DNA of 64,000 bases, taken from positions 97,642-161,641 of the forward strand of contig NBOG01000010.1 of the NCBI GenBank assembly GCA_002104535.1, in the 5' to 3' direction. The notes beneath the pieces are model-generated. The model worked only from the letters and a program-made list of their open reading frames with translations, was not told the origin of the DNA and did not search any database. This DNA is from Cognaticolwellia sediminilitoris (GTDB lineage: Bacteria > Pseudomonadota > Gammaproteobacteria > Enterobacterales > Alteromonadaceae). Each line of letters opens with the position of its first letter. Position 1 is the first letter of the stretch. Positions 55,352 to 64,000 of this stretch are shown here, piece after piece. The translations under genes and the position numbers were made by a program.

Positions 55352-56089
55352 CTAAATAGCCCATTTCGATAAAATAGCTTGATAGCTGCCATCTGCTTTC
55401 ATCTGATCTAAGGCACTTGCTAATGCATCGACAATTTTTTTATCTGTAGTTAGGCTGGCCGCGATATATAAGTCGTTTGCAAAATCAGTTGTTTTAAAGC
55501 TTAGTTGCACTGCTGTTGGATCTAATTCCAAATACTTTATTTGATGTCGCCAGAGTAGGCCATTAGTGAAAGCTGCATCAATACGGCCACTATAGAGTAA
55601 CTCCCACAAAATATTATGGTTACTGCTAATGAACAAATTATCGTTCATTAAAAAACCATTATCGAGTAAATAAGTTTCGGCTAAGTCTCCTCTGATAGTA
55701 CCGACGCGGTAGGACTTGGCTGCAGTAATACTATCAATTTTAATGTCTTCACGTGTCTTAAGTGTCGCTATATAGACTTCGAGGGAGTAAAGCTTGCCAA
55801 TCCATTGAAACTTATTCTCTCTTGCTTGATCTCTTAACAGGGAAAATATCAGGGTATTTTTTTCGTTTAATGCTAACTGGTAACTGCGAGCCCAAGGATA
55901 GATTTTTATATCAGCAGTTAAATTGGCTTTTTTAAGCATCATTTCAACAATATCGACCATGGCGCCGGAAGCTTCGTTATTACTATTTCGGATTTGTAAT
56001 GGCGGACTATCTTCAGTCACAACTTGAAGGTTTTGTGCTGGGGCTAAAGTCGTTATCAAAAGTAATGTTAATATTATTATTTTTATCAT
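55352..56089 (-). CDS. Periplasmic solute-binding protein, family 3-like
   Basis: A 245-residue secreted protein: signal peptide MIKIIILTLLLITTLAPA and two-lobed family-3 solute-binding pattern (LQVVTEDSPPLQIRNSNNEASGAMVDIVEMMLKKANLTADIKIYPWARSYQLAL, KSYRVGTIRGDLAETYLLDNGF, RIDAAFTNGLLW, DGSYQAILSKWAI). Such stand-alone proteins are common in Alteromonadales; no permease or ATPase gene is nearby, so it may be a sensor-type or orphan protein. Amino-acid specificity cannot be read. An ATG five codons upstream (56104) is possible but would disturb the signal peptide. Confidence 0.85.
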   Translation of the reverse strand: MIKIIILTLLLITTLAPAQNLQVVTEDSPPLQIRNSNNEASGAMVDIVEMMLKKANLTADIKIYPWARSYQLALNEKNTLIFSLLRDQARENKFQWIGKLYSLEVYIATLKTREDIKIDSITAAKSYRVGTIRGDLAETYLLDNGFLMNDNLFISSNHNILWELLYSGRIDAAFTNGLLWRHQIKYLELDPTAVQLSFKTTDFANDLYIAASLTTDKKIVDALASALDQMKADGSYQAILSKWAI

Positions 56090-56253
56090 TGCATTTTGTC
56101 CCAATGAGCTTGAATTGCTGCTTGATTACCATACTATTAAAAAACAGTAATACACAACTTATCTTTCGTTATAACTTGAGTATATGGTTAAACTGGCTAT
56201 TTTGTAGCTCTGTAGGGTGATAAACTACAAAAAAAATTTTGATGAGATAAAAC

Positions 56254-57135
56254 ATGCCTTGGATCCAGCTTAGATTAAGTGCGAATGAAGAGACTGCTGA
56301 AAAGTACAGTGATTGGCTGAGTGCGAGTGGCGCACAAGCGGTTACCTTTATTGATGCCAAAGACACCCCTATATATGAGCCTTTACCTGGTGACGAAGTC
56401 ATTTATTGGAATAATACCGTCGTGATGGGCTTATATGATGCTAGCCATGACATGGATAAAGTTTTGAGTTATCTAAAAGGTATTCACCCAGACAAAGAAA
56501 AAATGACTTACAAGCTTGAACAGTTAGAAGACAAAGACTGGGAGCGCGAATGGATGGATAATTTCCATCCAATGAAATTTGGCCAACGTTTATGGATTTG
56601 TCCAAGTTGGCGAGATGTACCTGATCCAAGTGCGGTCAATGTTATGCTCGATCCCGGTTTAGCGTTTGGTACTGGAACACATCCTACTACCGCATTATGT
56701 TTAACTTGGCTTGATGGTTTAGACCTTAAAGGTAAAACAGTTGTCGATTTTGGTTGTGGTTCAGGTATTTTGTCTTTGGCAGCGCTAAAGTTAGGTGCGA
56801 AAAAAGTTATCGGCATCGATATCGACCCACAAGCATTACAAGCAAGTTTAGAGAATGCAAAACGTAATCAATGTGAAGATCGTTTAGCCTTATTTTTGCC
56901 TAAAGATCAGCCCGATTTTAAAGCGGATGTGGTTGTCGCTAATATTTTAGCAGGGCCATTGCGTGAACTTGCTCCGGTAATAATTGAGTATGTTGCTAGC
57001 AAAGGTGTACTTGCTTTATCAGGCGTTTTAGAAGAGCAAGCTGAGCAATTACAAACTATTTATGGTGAATTTTGCCAAATGGACCCTGTGGTAGTTCAAG
57101 ATGAATGGGTACGTTTATCAGGCATTCGTAAATAG
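56254..57135 (+). CDS. prmA: Ribosomal protein L11 methyltransferase PrmA
   Basis: Trimethylates L11 at several amines. The N-terminal substrate domain ([34 protein letters not shown]) and the SAM domain ([50 protein letters not shown]) with preceding [15 protein letters not shown] match the enteric protein; length is 293 (E. coli 293). It is the first of the prmA-dusB-fis series, conserved in gammaproteobacteria. Confidence 0.97.
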   Translation: MPWIQLRLSANEETAEKYSDWLSASGAQAVTFIDAKDTPIYEPLPGDEVIYWNNTVVMGLYDASHDMDKVLSYLKGIHPDKEKMTYKLEQLEDKDWEREWMDNFHPMKFGQRLWICPSWRDVPDPSAVNVMLDPGLAFGTGTHPTTALCLTWLDGLDLKGKTVVDFGCGSGILSLAALKLGAKKVIGIDIDPQALQASLENAKRNQCEDRLALFLPKDQPDFKADVVVANILAGPLRELAPVIIEYVASKGVLALSGVLEEQAEQLQTIYGEFCQMDPVVVQDEWVRLSGIRK

Positions 57136-57265
57136 TAAGTAATAAAGGCCTTAAAAAATGAGCAGCTTTTGATATCAATTTGTACAAAATCTGCTCGCAT
57201 CAACACTTTATAAAATGTCAATATAAAAAACGTGAAAAAAAGCGCTTTTTGTTCAATTTATATCC

Positions 57266-57294
57266 TTTTCAATCCTAAAAAAAACGCGTAAACT
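57266..57294 (+). promoter_or_regulatory. Candidate growth-regulated promoter of dusB-fis
   Basis: TTTTCA (57266-57271) and TAAACT (57289-57294), 17 bases apart, followed by GCGCCC just before the likely start site. Such a G/C-rich discriminator is the mark of the stringent, growth-phase-controlled dusB-fis promoter in E. coli. Confidence 0.5.
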
Positions 57295-57332
57295 TAGCGC
57301 CCTTTTGACTAGTAGCTCAAAAAAACAACAGC

Positions 57333-58310
57333 GTGAAGATAGGTCCATACACTTTAGCAAGCAATACTATGCTTGCACCCATGGCGGGTATAACCGATCA
57401 ACCATTTAGACAATTGTGTTGTCAAATGGGGGCAGGTCTAGCGGTATCTGAAATGATGTCGTCTAACCCTAAGGTGTGGAATACCGGTAAATCTCAACGT
57501 CGTATGTTGCATAGCGAAGAAGCAGGAATACGATCCGTGCAAATTGCCGGCTCTGATCCTGAAGAATTAGCTTTTGCTGCTAAGTTTAATGCTGATAACG
57601 GCGCTCAAATTATTGATATTAATATGGGTTGCCCAGCAAAAAAGGTAAATAAAAAATTAGCAGGTTCAGCGTTACTGAAAGAACCTGCATTAGTCGAGCA
57701 AATTGTAAAAGCTGTGGTTAATGCAGTAGATATTCCGGTAACGTTGAAAATTCGAACTGGCTGGTGTGAAAACACTCGCAACGGTATTGAAATAGCCAAT
57801 ATCGCTGAGCATAACGGTATTCAATCACTTGCTGTGCATGGCCGTACTCGTAATGACTTTTATAAAGGTAATGCTGAGTACGACACTATTAAAGCAATCA
57901 AGCAAGCGGTAAGTATTCCTGTTGTTGCTAATGGCGATATTACTTGTGCGGAAAAAGCGGAACAAGTGCTGAATTACACTGGGGCTGATGCCATTATGGT
58001 TGGTCGTGGTGCCCAAGGGAGACCTTGGATTTTTCGAGAAATTAATCATTTTTTGAAAACGGGTAGACATTTGTCTGCTCCTTCAACGGATGAAGTACGT
58101 TCAATTTTAATTGGACATGTAATGGAATTACACAAATTTTACGGTGACTTTATGGGTGTACGTTTTGCCCGTAAACATGTTTCTTGGTACATGCAAACGC
58201 ATGAACAAGGAAAATCGTTTCGCTCTATTTTTAATGCACTCGAGTCAGTTACTGAACAACTTGACGCATTAACTATGTATTTTGATAATTTAACTTTAGA
58301 AAGAGTCTGA
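57333..58310 (+). CDS. dusB: tRNA-dihydrouridine synthase DusB
   Basis: FMN enzyme that reduces uridine in the D-loop of t[23 protein letters not shown], the catalytic-cysteine block [39 protein letters not shown] and [18 protein letters not shown] identify it; the product is 325 residues (E. coli 321). The start is GTG at 57333 (GTG AAG ATA GGT), matching the enteric MRIGQY start, with no evident ribosome binding site. The fis gene begins 5 bases after its stop. Confidence 0.96.
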   Translation: MKIGPYTLASNTMLAPMAGITDQPFRQLCCQMGAGLAVSEMMSSNPKVWNTGKSQRRMLHSEEAGIRSVQIAGSDPEELAFAAKFNADNGAQIIDINMGCPAKKVNKKLAGSALLKEPALVEQIVKAVVNAVDIPVTLKIRTGWCENTRNGIEIANIAEHNGIQSLAVHGRTRNDFYKGNAEYDTIKAIKQAVSIPVVANGDITCAEKAEQVLNYTGADAIMVGRGAQGRPWIFREINHFLKTGRHLSAPSTDEVRSILIGHVMELHKFYGDFMGVRFARKHVSWYMQTHEQGKSFRSIFNALESVTEQLDALTMYFDNLTLERV

Positions 58311-58315
58311 ACTTT

Positions 58316-58603
58316 ATGTTTGAACAAAATATTTCCTCTCCATTTATTACCGGTGATTTACAAACTCAGACAAAGGCATCGCCTTTGCGCACACAAGCGA
58401 AAGTAGCTATTAAAAACTACTTGTCACAGTTAAACGGTAATGACGTAGATGATATGTACGACCTTGTACTTTCAGAAATTGAAGCGCCAATGCTTGAAGA
58501 AGTAATGCAATACACACGTGGCAACCAAACTCGTGCGGCTAACTTATTAGGCATCAACCGCGGTACTTTACGTAAAAAGTTAAAAAAATACGGTATGAAC
58601 TAA
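58316..58603 (+). CDS. fis: Nucleoid-associated DNA-bending protein Fis
   Basis: A 95-residue protein whose C-terminal helix-turn-helix ([35 protein letters not shown]) is almost that of E. coli Fis; the N-terminal arm that activates Hin/Gin is more divergent. Fis bends DNA and activates rRNA promoters, including one that seems to begin at the right end of this window. It is co-transcribed with dusB and probably represses its own promoter. Followed by a palindrome and a terminator. Confidence 0.97.
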   Translation: MFEQNISSPFITGDLQTQTKASPLRTQAKVAIKNYLSQLNGNDVDDMYDLVLSEIEAPMLEEVMQYTRGNQTRAANLLGINRGTLRKKLKKYGMN

Positions 58604-58610
58604 AAAGTTC

Positions 58611-58626
58611 GACAGGTTAACCTGTC
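58611..58626. repeat. Perfect 16-base palindrome after fis
   Basis: GACAGGTTAACCTGTC reads the same on both strands. It begins 8 bases after the fis stop and precedes the terminator. It may be a protein-binding site or part of the 3' end structure. Confidence 0.7.
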
Positions 58627-58630
58627 AAGT

Positions 58631-58656
58631 AAAAGCACCCTCGGGTGCTTTTTTGT
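58631..58656 (+). terminator. Rho-independent terminator of dusB-fis
   Basis: AAAGCACC pairs with GGTGCTTT around a CTCG tetraloop, followed by a T-rich run (58651-58660). Very typical. Confidence 0.88.
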
Positions 58657-58827
58657 TTTTAGGGATTTAAAAGTTATCCAGTTAGTCAACTTTAACCCTG
58701 TTTTAATATATCGCATATTACCCCAATGGGATAATAACAATGGACGCGATATTGAGCTAAGCTCTCTGCCACGGATATGTGTCAAAGGCCAGACAACCAT
58801 TTTAATTTATAGGTAATTAGAAAAACC

Positions 58828-60423
58828 ATGCATACACCACGCCCAATTAAACGCGCACTATTAAGTGTTTCAGACAAAACTGGTATTGTTGAATTTGCTC
58901 GCTCGTTATCAGAAAAAGGTGTTGATCTCTTATCCACCGGCGGTACCGCAAAGTTATTGGCTGAAAATGGCATCAAAGTAACAGAAGTATCTGATTATAC
59001 CGGTCACCCAGAAATAATGGACGGTCGAGTTAAAACATTGCATCCAAAAGTGCATGGCGGTATTTTAGCGCGTCGTGATATGGATGAAGCCGTGATGGCG
59101 GAAAATAACATCAGTGCTATAGATTTGGTTGTGGTCAACCTTTACCCATTTGCTGATGCGGTAGCTGATGAAAACTGTTCACTAGAAAACGCCATTGAAA
59201 ACATTGATATTGGCGGTCCTACTATGGTGAGAGCTGCTGCTAAAAACCATAAAGACGTTACTATTGTGGTTAATGCGCACGACTATAACCGTGTTTTAGC
59301 TGAAATGGATGCTAATAATGGTTCGTTGGTTTATAAAACACGTTTTGATTTAGCCATAGCTGCCTATGAACATACAGCCGCGTATGACGGTATGATCGCT
59401 AACTATTTTGGTAAAATGTTACCTGCCTACGGTAGTAATGAAACAGAAAATACCGAAAAGCAGAAATTCCCACGTACTTTTAATAGTCAGTTTATTAAAA
59501 CTCAAGATTTACGTTACGGTGAAAACTCACATCAAGCGGCGGCTTTCTACAAAGAAGCAAATCCTGAAGAGGCTTCAGTTTCTACTGCTAAACAATTACA
59601 AGGCAAAGCTTTATCTTATAACAACATTGCAGATACCGATGCGGCGTTAGAATGTGTTAAAGAATTTGATGAGCCAGCTTGTGTAATCGTTAAGCATGCT
59701 AACCCATGTGGCGTGGCTATTGGTGATGACATTCTAGCAGCGTACGAAGGGGCATATAAAACTGACCCAACATCTGCTTTTGGTGGCATTATCGCGTTTA
59801 ACCGCGAACTCGATGCAGAAACAGCATCCGCGATTGTTTCTCGTCAGTTTGTTGAAGTTATTATCGCGCCAAGCGTTTCACAAGCTGCTCAAGAAGTCAT
59901 TGCAGCTAAAGCTAATTTACGTTTATTAACCTGTGGCAAATGGAGTACTAAAACGACAGGTTTTGACTTTAAGCGCGTTAATGGTGGTTTGCTTGTACAA
60001 GATACCGACCAAGGCCGTGTAACAAGCGATGATTTGAAAGTGGTAACAAAACGTCAACCAACAGAAGACGAGATGCGTGATTTACAGTTTTGTTGGAAAG
60101 TAGCAAAGTTTGTTAAATCTAATGCCATTGTTTACGTTAAAAACAGTTCAACTATTGGTGTTGGTGCTGGACAAATGAGCCGAGTGTATTCTGCGAAAGT
60201 CGCGGGTATTAAAGCTGCGGACGAAAATCTAGAAGTAGCAGGTTCAGTGATGGCATCAGATGCATTTTTCCCATTTCGCGATGGTTTAGACGCAGCAGCT
60301 GAAGCAGGTATTACTGCTGTTATTCAACCGGGTGGTTCGATGCGTGATGATGAAGTTATTGCTGCAGCAGACGAGCATAATATCGCCATGGTATTTACCG
60401 GTATGCGTCACTTTCGCCATTAA
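58828..60423 (+). CDS. purH: Bifunctional AICAR transformylase/IMP cyclohydrolase PurH
   Basis: Last two steps of IMP synthesis. The IMP cyclohydrolase domain (about 1-200) shows [29 protein letters not shown] and [15 protein letters not shown]; the transformylase domain shows [43 protein letters not shown] and [18 protein letters not shown]. The product is 531 residues (E. coli 529). Upstream about 220 bases hold its promoter; I see no clear PurR box. Unusually, purD is not next: a secreted methyltransferase-like gene lies between. Confidence 0.97.
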   Translation: MHTPRPIKRALLSVSDKTGIVEFARSLSEKGVDLLSTGGTAKLLAENGIKVTEVSDYTGHPEIMDGRVKTLHPKVHGGILARRDMDEAVMAENNISAIDLVVVNLYPFADAVADENCSLENAIENIDIGGPTMVRAAAKNHKDVTIVVNAHDYNRVLAEMDANNGSLVYKTRFDLAIAAYEHTAAYDGMIANYFGKMLPAYGSNETENTEKQKFPRTFNSQFIKTQDLRYGENSHQAAAFYKEANPEEASVSTAKQLQGKALSYNNIADTDAALECVKEFDEPACVIVKHANPCGVAIGDDILAAYEGAYKTDPTSAFGGIIAFNRELDAETASAIVSRQFVEVIIAPSVSQAAQEVIAAKANLRLLTCGKWSTKTTGFDFKRVNGGLLVQDTDQGRVTSDDLKVVTKRQPTEDEMRDLQFCWKVAKFVKSNAIVYVKNSSTIGVGAGQMSRVYSAKVAGIKAADENLEVAGSVMASDAFFPFRDGLDAAAEAGITAVIQPGGSMRDDEVIAAADEHNIAMVFTGMRHFRH

Positions 60424-60440
60424 TTCTTTCTTATAATATT

Positions 60441-60472
60441 AAAATGCTCAGGGAGTACTTCTTGAGCATTTT
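60441..60472 (+). terminator. Terminator of purH
   Basis: AAAATGCTCA (60441-60450) pairs with TGAGCATTTT (60463-60472) around a 12-base loop, then T-rich. It suggests that purH and the genes after it are separate transcripts. Confidence 0.8.
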
Positions 60473-60648
60473 TATTGTCGAATATATCATTGAGTTATGT
60501 CTTTCTCAGCTTATTAATATTTAGACATAAGTAATTAAGGTCAAATGCTGTTTTTTCTCGATAAGATAATGCTAGTAGCACTGATTATCGAATAGAAACC
60601 TGCTATAAATAACCTTTAAATGAATTTACTCGTTAATGGAAGATAACA

Positions 60649-61464
60649 ATGTATACAACTACTCATACTATTAAAAAAGTTTTTACCGCATCAATTGTTT
60701 CTGCAACGTTACTATGTGCTAGCTTTGCTAATGCGCATCAACCATCTCAACTTGATCAAGCAATTGCTGGTGAACACCGCTCTGCAGCAAACAAAGCTCG
60801 TGATGAATTTCGTCACCCTAAAGAAACATTAGAGTTTTTTGGCTTCAATTCATCAATGACAGTAGTGGAGATAACACCTGGCGGCGGTTGGTATACCGAA
60901 ATTTTAGCTCCTGCTTTAAAAGGACAAGGTAAATTATACGGTGCACATTATCCAGATACTGGTGAAGATAACTATCACAGCAACTCTCGTAAAAAATTAG
61001 TAAAAAAATTAGCCAGTCATGAAGTGTTTAGCGAAGTAGAATTAACCAATTTTGTACCTCGCCAAGCAAGTGAACTAGCGCCTGAGGGGAGTGCTGATTT
61101 AGTACTAACTTTCCGTAATTTACACAACTGGCAAGACGCAGGTGTTGAGCAAGCATTTAAAGATGCATATAAAGCATTGAAAAAAGGTGGTGTGCTGGGT
61201 GTTGTAGAGCATCGTTTACCTGAAGGCGCAAACGCAGAAGCTGCTAGAGGCTATGTTTCACAAAGTAAAACTATTGCACAAGCTGAAGCCGTTGGCTTTA
61301 CTTTCGCTGCAAGCAGTGAAATAAACGCCAATCCTAAAGATAATGCAACTCACCCTAAAGGTGTTTGGACTTTACCTCCAACTTTCGCTTTAGGTGATAC
61401 AGATAAAGCTAAATATAAAGCGATTGGCGAAAGTGATCGTATGACATTAAAGTTTGTCAAATAA
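60649..61464 (+). CDS. Secreted class I SAM-methyltransferase-like protein
   Basis: A 271-residue protein with a clear Sec signal peptide (cleavage after FANA, residue 29) followed by a methyltransferase-fold domain: FGFNSSMTVVEITPGGGWYTEILAPAL in place of the glycine-rich SAM loop, LYGAHYPDTG, DLVLTFRNLHNWQDAG and AYKALKKGGVLGVVEHRL. It belongs to a group seen in marine and alphaproteobacteria and annotated as methyltransferases, though SAM is not expected in the periplasm; it may bind another ligand. It lies between purH and purD, probably as an insertion with its own promoter. Confidence 0.83.
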   Translation: MYTTTHTIKKVFTASIVSATLLCASFANAHQPSQLDQAIAGEHRSAANKARDEFRHPKETLEFFGFNSSMTVVEITPGGGWYTEILAPALKGQGKLYGAHYPDTGEDNYHSNSRKKLVKKLASHEVFSEVELTNFVPRQASELAPEGSADLVLTFRNLHNWQDAGVEQAFKDAYKALKKGGVLGVVEHRLPEGANAEAARGYVSQSKTIAQAEAVGFTFAASSEINANPKDNATHPKGVWTLPPTFALGDTDKAKYKAIGESDRMTLKFVK

Positions 61465-61584
61465 TACCTATCTGATTAAATCCACACTGAGTGGGAAATA
61501 ATCAAATTAAATTGGTATAACAATTAAAGCGCTGCAATTTATTTTATTGGGTTGTAGCGTTCAAAAAATTAGGAATATAAATAC

Positions 61585-62871
61585 ATGAATGTTTTGGTTA
61601 TTGGTAGTGGCGGTCGTGAACATGCACTAGCGTGGAAAGCTGCACAATCAACTTCAGTTACAACTGTTTTTGTTGCACCGGGTAATGCTGGTACTGCCAC
61701 AGAAGCTAAGCTAAAAAATATCGCTATCTCAGTTGGTGATATTCCAGCTTTAGTCGACTTTGCAAAAGATAATGAGATAGCCTTAACGATTGTAGGGCCA
61801 GAACAACCACTTGTTGATGGGATCGTTGATGCTTTTCAAGCCGAAGGATTAATGATTTTCGGTCCAAGTGCCAAAGCGGCACAACTCGAAGGTTCTAAAT
61901 CATTTACAAAAGACTTTTTAGCTAGAAATAATATTCCTACTGGTGCTTATCAAAACTTCACAGAAATAGAACCAGCTATTGCTTATGTTCGAGCACAAGG
62001 CGCACCTATAGTTGTTAAAGCTGACGGTTTAGCAGCAGGCAAAGGTGTTATTGTTGCTATGACAGTTGAAGAAGCTGAAGTAGCGATTAAAGACATGTTA
62101 GCTGGAAATGCTTTTGGTGATGCTGGCCATAGAGTTGTTGTTGAAGAATTTCTCGAAGGTGAAGAAGCCAGCTTTATTGTTATGGTTGATGGTAAGAATG
62201 TATTAGCATTTGCGACGAGCCAAGATCATAAACGTGCATATAATGGTGATAAAGGACCTAATACCGGTGGTATGGGCGCCTATTCTCCTGCCCCTGTTGT
62301 TACACCAGAAATTCATCAACGCGCAATGAACGAAGTTATTATGCCTACCGTTGAAGGCATGGCTCGTGAAGGGGCAGCTTATACAGGGTTCTTATACGCT
62401 GGTTTAATGATTGATGCAGATGGTACACCAAAAGTTATTGAATATAACTGTCGTTTTGGTGATCCAGAAACTCAGCCCATCATGATGCGCTTGAACTCTG
62501 ATCTTGTTGAACTATGTATGATGGCGTGTCGTGGTGAGTTGGACAAAGCAACAATTGACTTTGATCCTCGTCCAGCCGTTGGTGTAGTTCTGGCGGCAGC
62601 GGGCTATCCTGGTAACTATCCTAAAGGTGATGTTATTTCAGGTTTAGATATTAATACAGCGATTGATCGTAAAACTTTTCACGCAGGAACGAACCAAAAA
62701 GATGGTGAAGTAGTAACTGCCGGTGGCCGTGTACTTTGCGCAACTGCATTAGGAGAGAATGTTACACAAGCTCAAAAAGCTGCCTATGAGTTACTAGAAC
62801 AAATTTCTTGGCCTGGCGCCGAATATAGAACTGATATTGCTTATCGTGCAATTGAGCGTGAGCAACTTTAG
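61585..62871 (+). CDS. purD: Phosphoribosylamine-glycine ligase PurD
   Basis: ATP-grasp enzyme making GAR from phosphoribosylamine and glycine. MNVLVIGSGGREHALAWK, VGPEQPLVDGIVD, GPSAKAAQLEGSKSFTKDFL, VKADGLAAGKGVIVA, DHKRAYNGDKGPNTGGMGAYSPAPVV and NCRFGDPETQPIMMRL are all canonical. Length is 428 residues (E. coli 429). The 120-base leader contains a hairpin (CGCTGCAA 61530-61537 with TTGTAGCG 61552-61559). It ends in a strong terminator shared with the convergent gene. Confidence 0.97.
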   Translation: MNVLVIGSGGREHALAWKAAQSTSVTTVFVAPGNAGTATEAKLKNIAISVGDIPALVDFAKDNEIALTIVGPEQPLVDGIVDAFQAEGLMIFGPSAKAAQLEGSKSFTKDFLARNNIPTGAYQNFTEIEPAIAYVRAQGAPIVVKADGLAAGKGVIVAMTVEEAEVAIKDMLAGNAFGDAGHRVVVEEFLEGEEASFIVMVDGKNVLAFATSQDHKRAYNGDKGPNTGGMGAYSPAPVVTPEIHQRAMNEVIMPTVEGMAREGAAYTGFLYAGLMIDADGTPKVIEYNCRFGDPETQPIMMRLNSDLVELCMMACRGELDKATIDFDPRPAVGVVLAAAGYPGNYPKGDVISGLDINTAIDRKTFHAGTNQKDGEVVTAGGRVLCATALGENVTQAQKAAYELLEQISWPGAEYRTDIAYRAIEREQL

Positions 62872-62906
62872 TCCTGTTAGTCTTTAAATGGTTTAATAAA
62901 TAATTG

Positions 62907-62931
62907 AAAGCCCAAACGTTGTTTGGGCTTT
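62907..62931. terminator. Bidirectional terminator after purD
   Basis: AAAGCCCAAAC (62907-62917) pairs exactly with GTTTGGGCTTT (62921-62931) around GTT, then T-rich on the plus side. Confidence 0.9.
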
Positions 62932-62950
62932 TTGATTTTTATCGGTAGGG

Positions 62951-63694
62951 TTAGTTATTTAATTTAGCTAAACTTTCTTTTTTAGCGCCACCAGCGATGG
63001 CCGCAGCGATTGCAGAATCTTTATCGAAGCCAGAATCTATTGCAGCGTTAACAATGCCGCTATTATGCATATCTGTACTTTGATTCACTGCAGTTTTCAC
63101 CACCGTGTCTGCTTCGTGTGGAAATAAAGCTAAAATATCTTTTACTATATTAGTAGCTTGTTCAGGTATTGCTGAAATGGCAGCGGATAAAATGTTTATC
63201 ATTTTGCTTGGGTAACTGGCCGCGGTATTATTTACAATATTACTTGTGTCATAAGGTTCAGTTCGAATCGCAATTCTAACAATATTTTCAATTTCACTTG
63301 GACTGAACCTAACGGCAGTATTAACGATTTCTTGGGTATAGGCAGGCTCAGCGGTAATCGCGATTTCAACAAGCTCTGAACTTGGAGCAACATTAGCTTT
63401 TATTGCCCGCTCTATAACATCACATGCTAATACAGGTTGAGCAGATAAAGCCCCAAGCATAATTTGACGATATTCTTCTGGATAGCGATTAAAAGCAACA
63501 TCTAATACTACATCTACTTTCTCTGGATAACGAGAAAGTATTGAATGGACACTACTTTGAACTGTTCTATGTTTTTTAACTTGTTGATTTAATATTTTAG
63601 CTATTAAACGCTCTTGTTTATATTCGGCGACATCCTTGGCCACAACTGTACTACTAATACCAGCAAGCATTAACAATATGAGAAATTTTTTCAT
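62951..63694 (-). CDS. Secreted protein with ten tandem 15-residue helical repeats
   Basis: A 247-residue protein with a signal peptide (cleavage after VVA, residue 19). From residue 56 to 205 it can be cut into ten units of exactly 15 residues without a gap, for example YPEKVDVVLDVAFNR, EPAYTQEIVNTAVRF, SPSEIENIVRIAIRT and IPEQATNIVKDILAL. The pattern is x-Pro-x5-(I/V)-(V/I/L)-x2-A-(I/V/A)-x2, so each unit should be one short helix begun by proline, and the whole a compact solenoid. The C-terminal tail is Ala/Gly-rich (IAAAIAGGAKK). I do not recognise the family. It is transcribed toward purD. Confidence 0.75.
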   Translation of the reverse strand: MKKFLILLMLAGISSTVVAKDVAEYKQERLIAKILNQQVKKHRTVQSSVHSILSRYPEKVDVVLDVAFNRYPEEYRQIMLGALSAQPVLACDVIERAIKANVAPSSELVEIAITAEPAYTQEIVNTAVRFSPSEIENIVRIAIRTEPYDTSNIVNNTAASYPSKMINILSAAISAIPEQATNIVKDILALFPHEADTVVKTAVNQSTDMHNSGIVNAAIDSGFDKDSAIAAAIAGGAKKESLAKLNN

Positions 63695-63941
63695 TTGTTA
63701 TGCACTCTATTCAAATAAGGACTATGTCACGTTATTTAATTATTATTATTTTAGTATGCAAACAATATAGAGTATAAAATATTTTATATCTCCTGTGTTT
63801 ATATACAGACTAAAATACCAATTATGGAATAACAGTTAATTTATTGTTAGCTAACTACTCGCTTATTAGTGTGTAAAACATGCAATTAGTTCAATTAAAA
63901 AGCAAACAAACACCTTAAGGCAATTTAATTGCATTTAGCGG

Positions 63942-63976
63942 TTGACGCGGGGCGATAAATCTCTAAAATGCGCTCC
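63942..63976 (+). promoter_or_regulatory. Likely rRNA-operon P1-type promoter at the window edge
   Basis: TTGACG (63942-63947), a 16-base spacer and TAAAAT (63964-63969), followed directly by GCGCTCC, the G/C-rich discriminator typical of gammaproteobacterial rrn P1 promoters. The stretch before it is A/T-rich like an UP element. purHD lie next to an rRNA operon (rrnE) in E. coli too. The operon itself would begin to the right of the window. Confidence 0.65.
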
Positions 63977-63979
63977 ACT

Positions 63980-63999
63980 TCTTCGGGACAAGTCGAAGA
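63980..63999 (+). other. Hairpin at the start of the putative rRNA leader
   Basis: TCTTCG (63980-63985) pairs with CGAAGA (63994-63999) around an 8-base loop, just after the predicted start site. It is cut off by the window end. Confidence 0.4.
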
Positions 64000-64000
64000 G

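Noticed and set aside
56508..56816. 102-residue minus-strand open frame inside prmA
   Set aside because: Antisense to the conserved methyltransferase; no support.

Overview
The window is an AT-rich (by eye below 40% GC) chromosomal segment of a marine gammaproteobacterium, most likely Alteromonadales and probably Colwelliaceae (Colwellia/Thalassotalea type). This rests on the gene orders queG|tsaE-amiB-mutL-miaA-hfq-hflX-hflK-hflC-purA, metJ|metBL, prmA-dusB-fis and purH..purD, and on near-E. coli-like sequences of Hfq, HflX, Fis and TrpS. I see no phage, insertion sequence, CRISPR array or tRNA gene. The window cuts a gene at its left edge and appears to end inside the promoter/leader of an rRNA operon at its right edge.

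Layout. 1-12 kb: housekeeping superoperon for tRNA modification (queG, tsaE, miaA), cell-wall amidase, mismatch repair, Hfq, HflX, HflKC and adenylosuccinate synthase. 12-19 kb: malic enzyme, a VOC protein, then the divergent metJ | metB-metL pair with a tandem array of MetJ boxes over the metB promoter. 19-24.5 kb: TorF-type porin, rpe, trpS, and a translationally coupled periplasmic protease/FHA membrane protein pair. 24.5-31.5 kb: an ATP-grasp ligase, a membrane protein and a four-gene operon that together encode synthesis and phosphorolysis of the compatible solute glucosylglycerate. 31.7-34 kb: a LysR regulator divergent from a VOC enzyme, and three very small proteins.

34.3-46.2 kb is the most distinctive region: an ECF sigma factor and its ChrR-type zinc anti-sigma, with photolyase, a DUF523/DUF1722 protein, NTF2-like protein, SDR, FAD amine-oxidase-like protein, DUF1365 and a Cfa-like methyltransferase, plus DUF2878/chalcone-isomerase-like/DUF3833 genes, a divergent SDR and a stand-alone Lon substrate-binding domain. 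Four promoters here share one spaced motif (TRATCN, 16 bases, CGTATW) that I read as the sigma factor's own recognition site, which ties the units into one regulon. The Cfa-like enzyme has lost two of the bicarbonate-site residues of true cyclopropane synthases, so the regulon may make another modified lipid.

46.3-51.3 kb (minus strand) holds a possibly undescribed signalling system: a coiled-coil protein, an inner-membrane protein joining a cytoplasmic roadblock/longin-like region to a periplasmic OmpA-like domain, a Ras/Rab-like small GTPase and a GGDEF-EAL protein. 51.5-56.1 kb: S9 peptidase, a truncated CysG-like siroheme synthase, RraA and a solute-binding protein. 56.2-64 kb: prmA, dusB-fis, purH, a secreted SAM-methyltransferase-like protein, purD, and a secreted protein made of ten exact 15-residue repeats. 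All calls are by reading; no database search was run.
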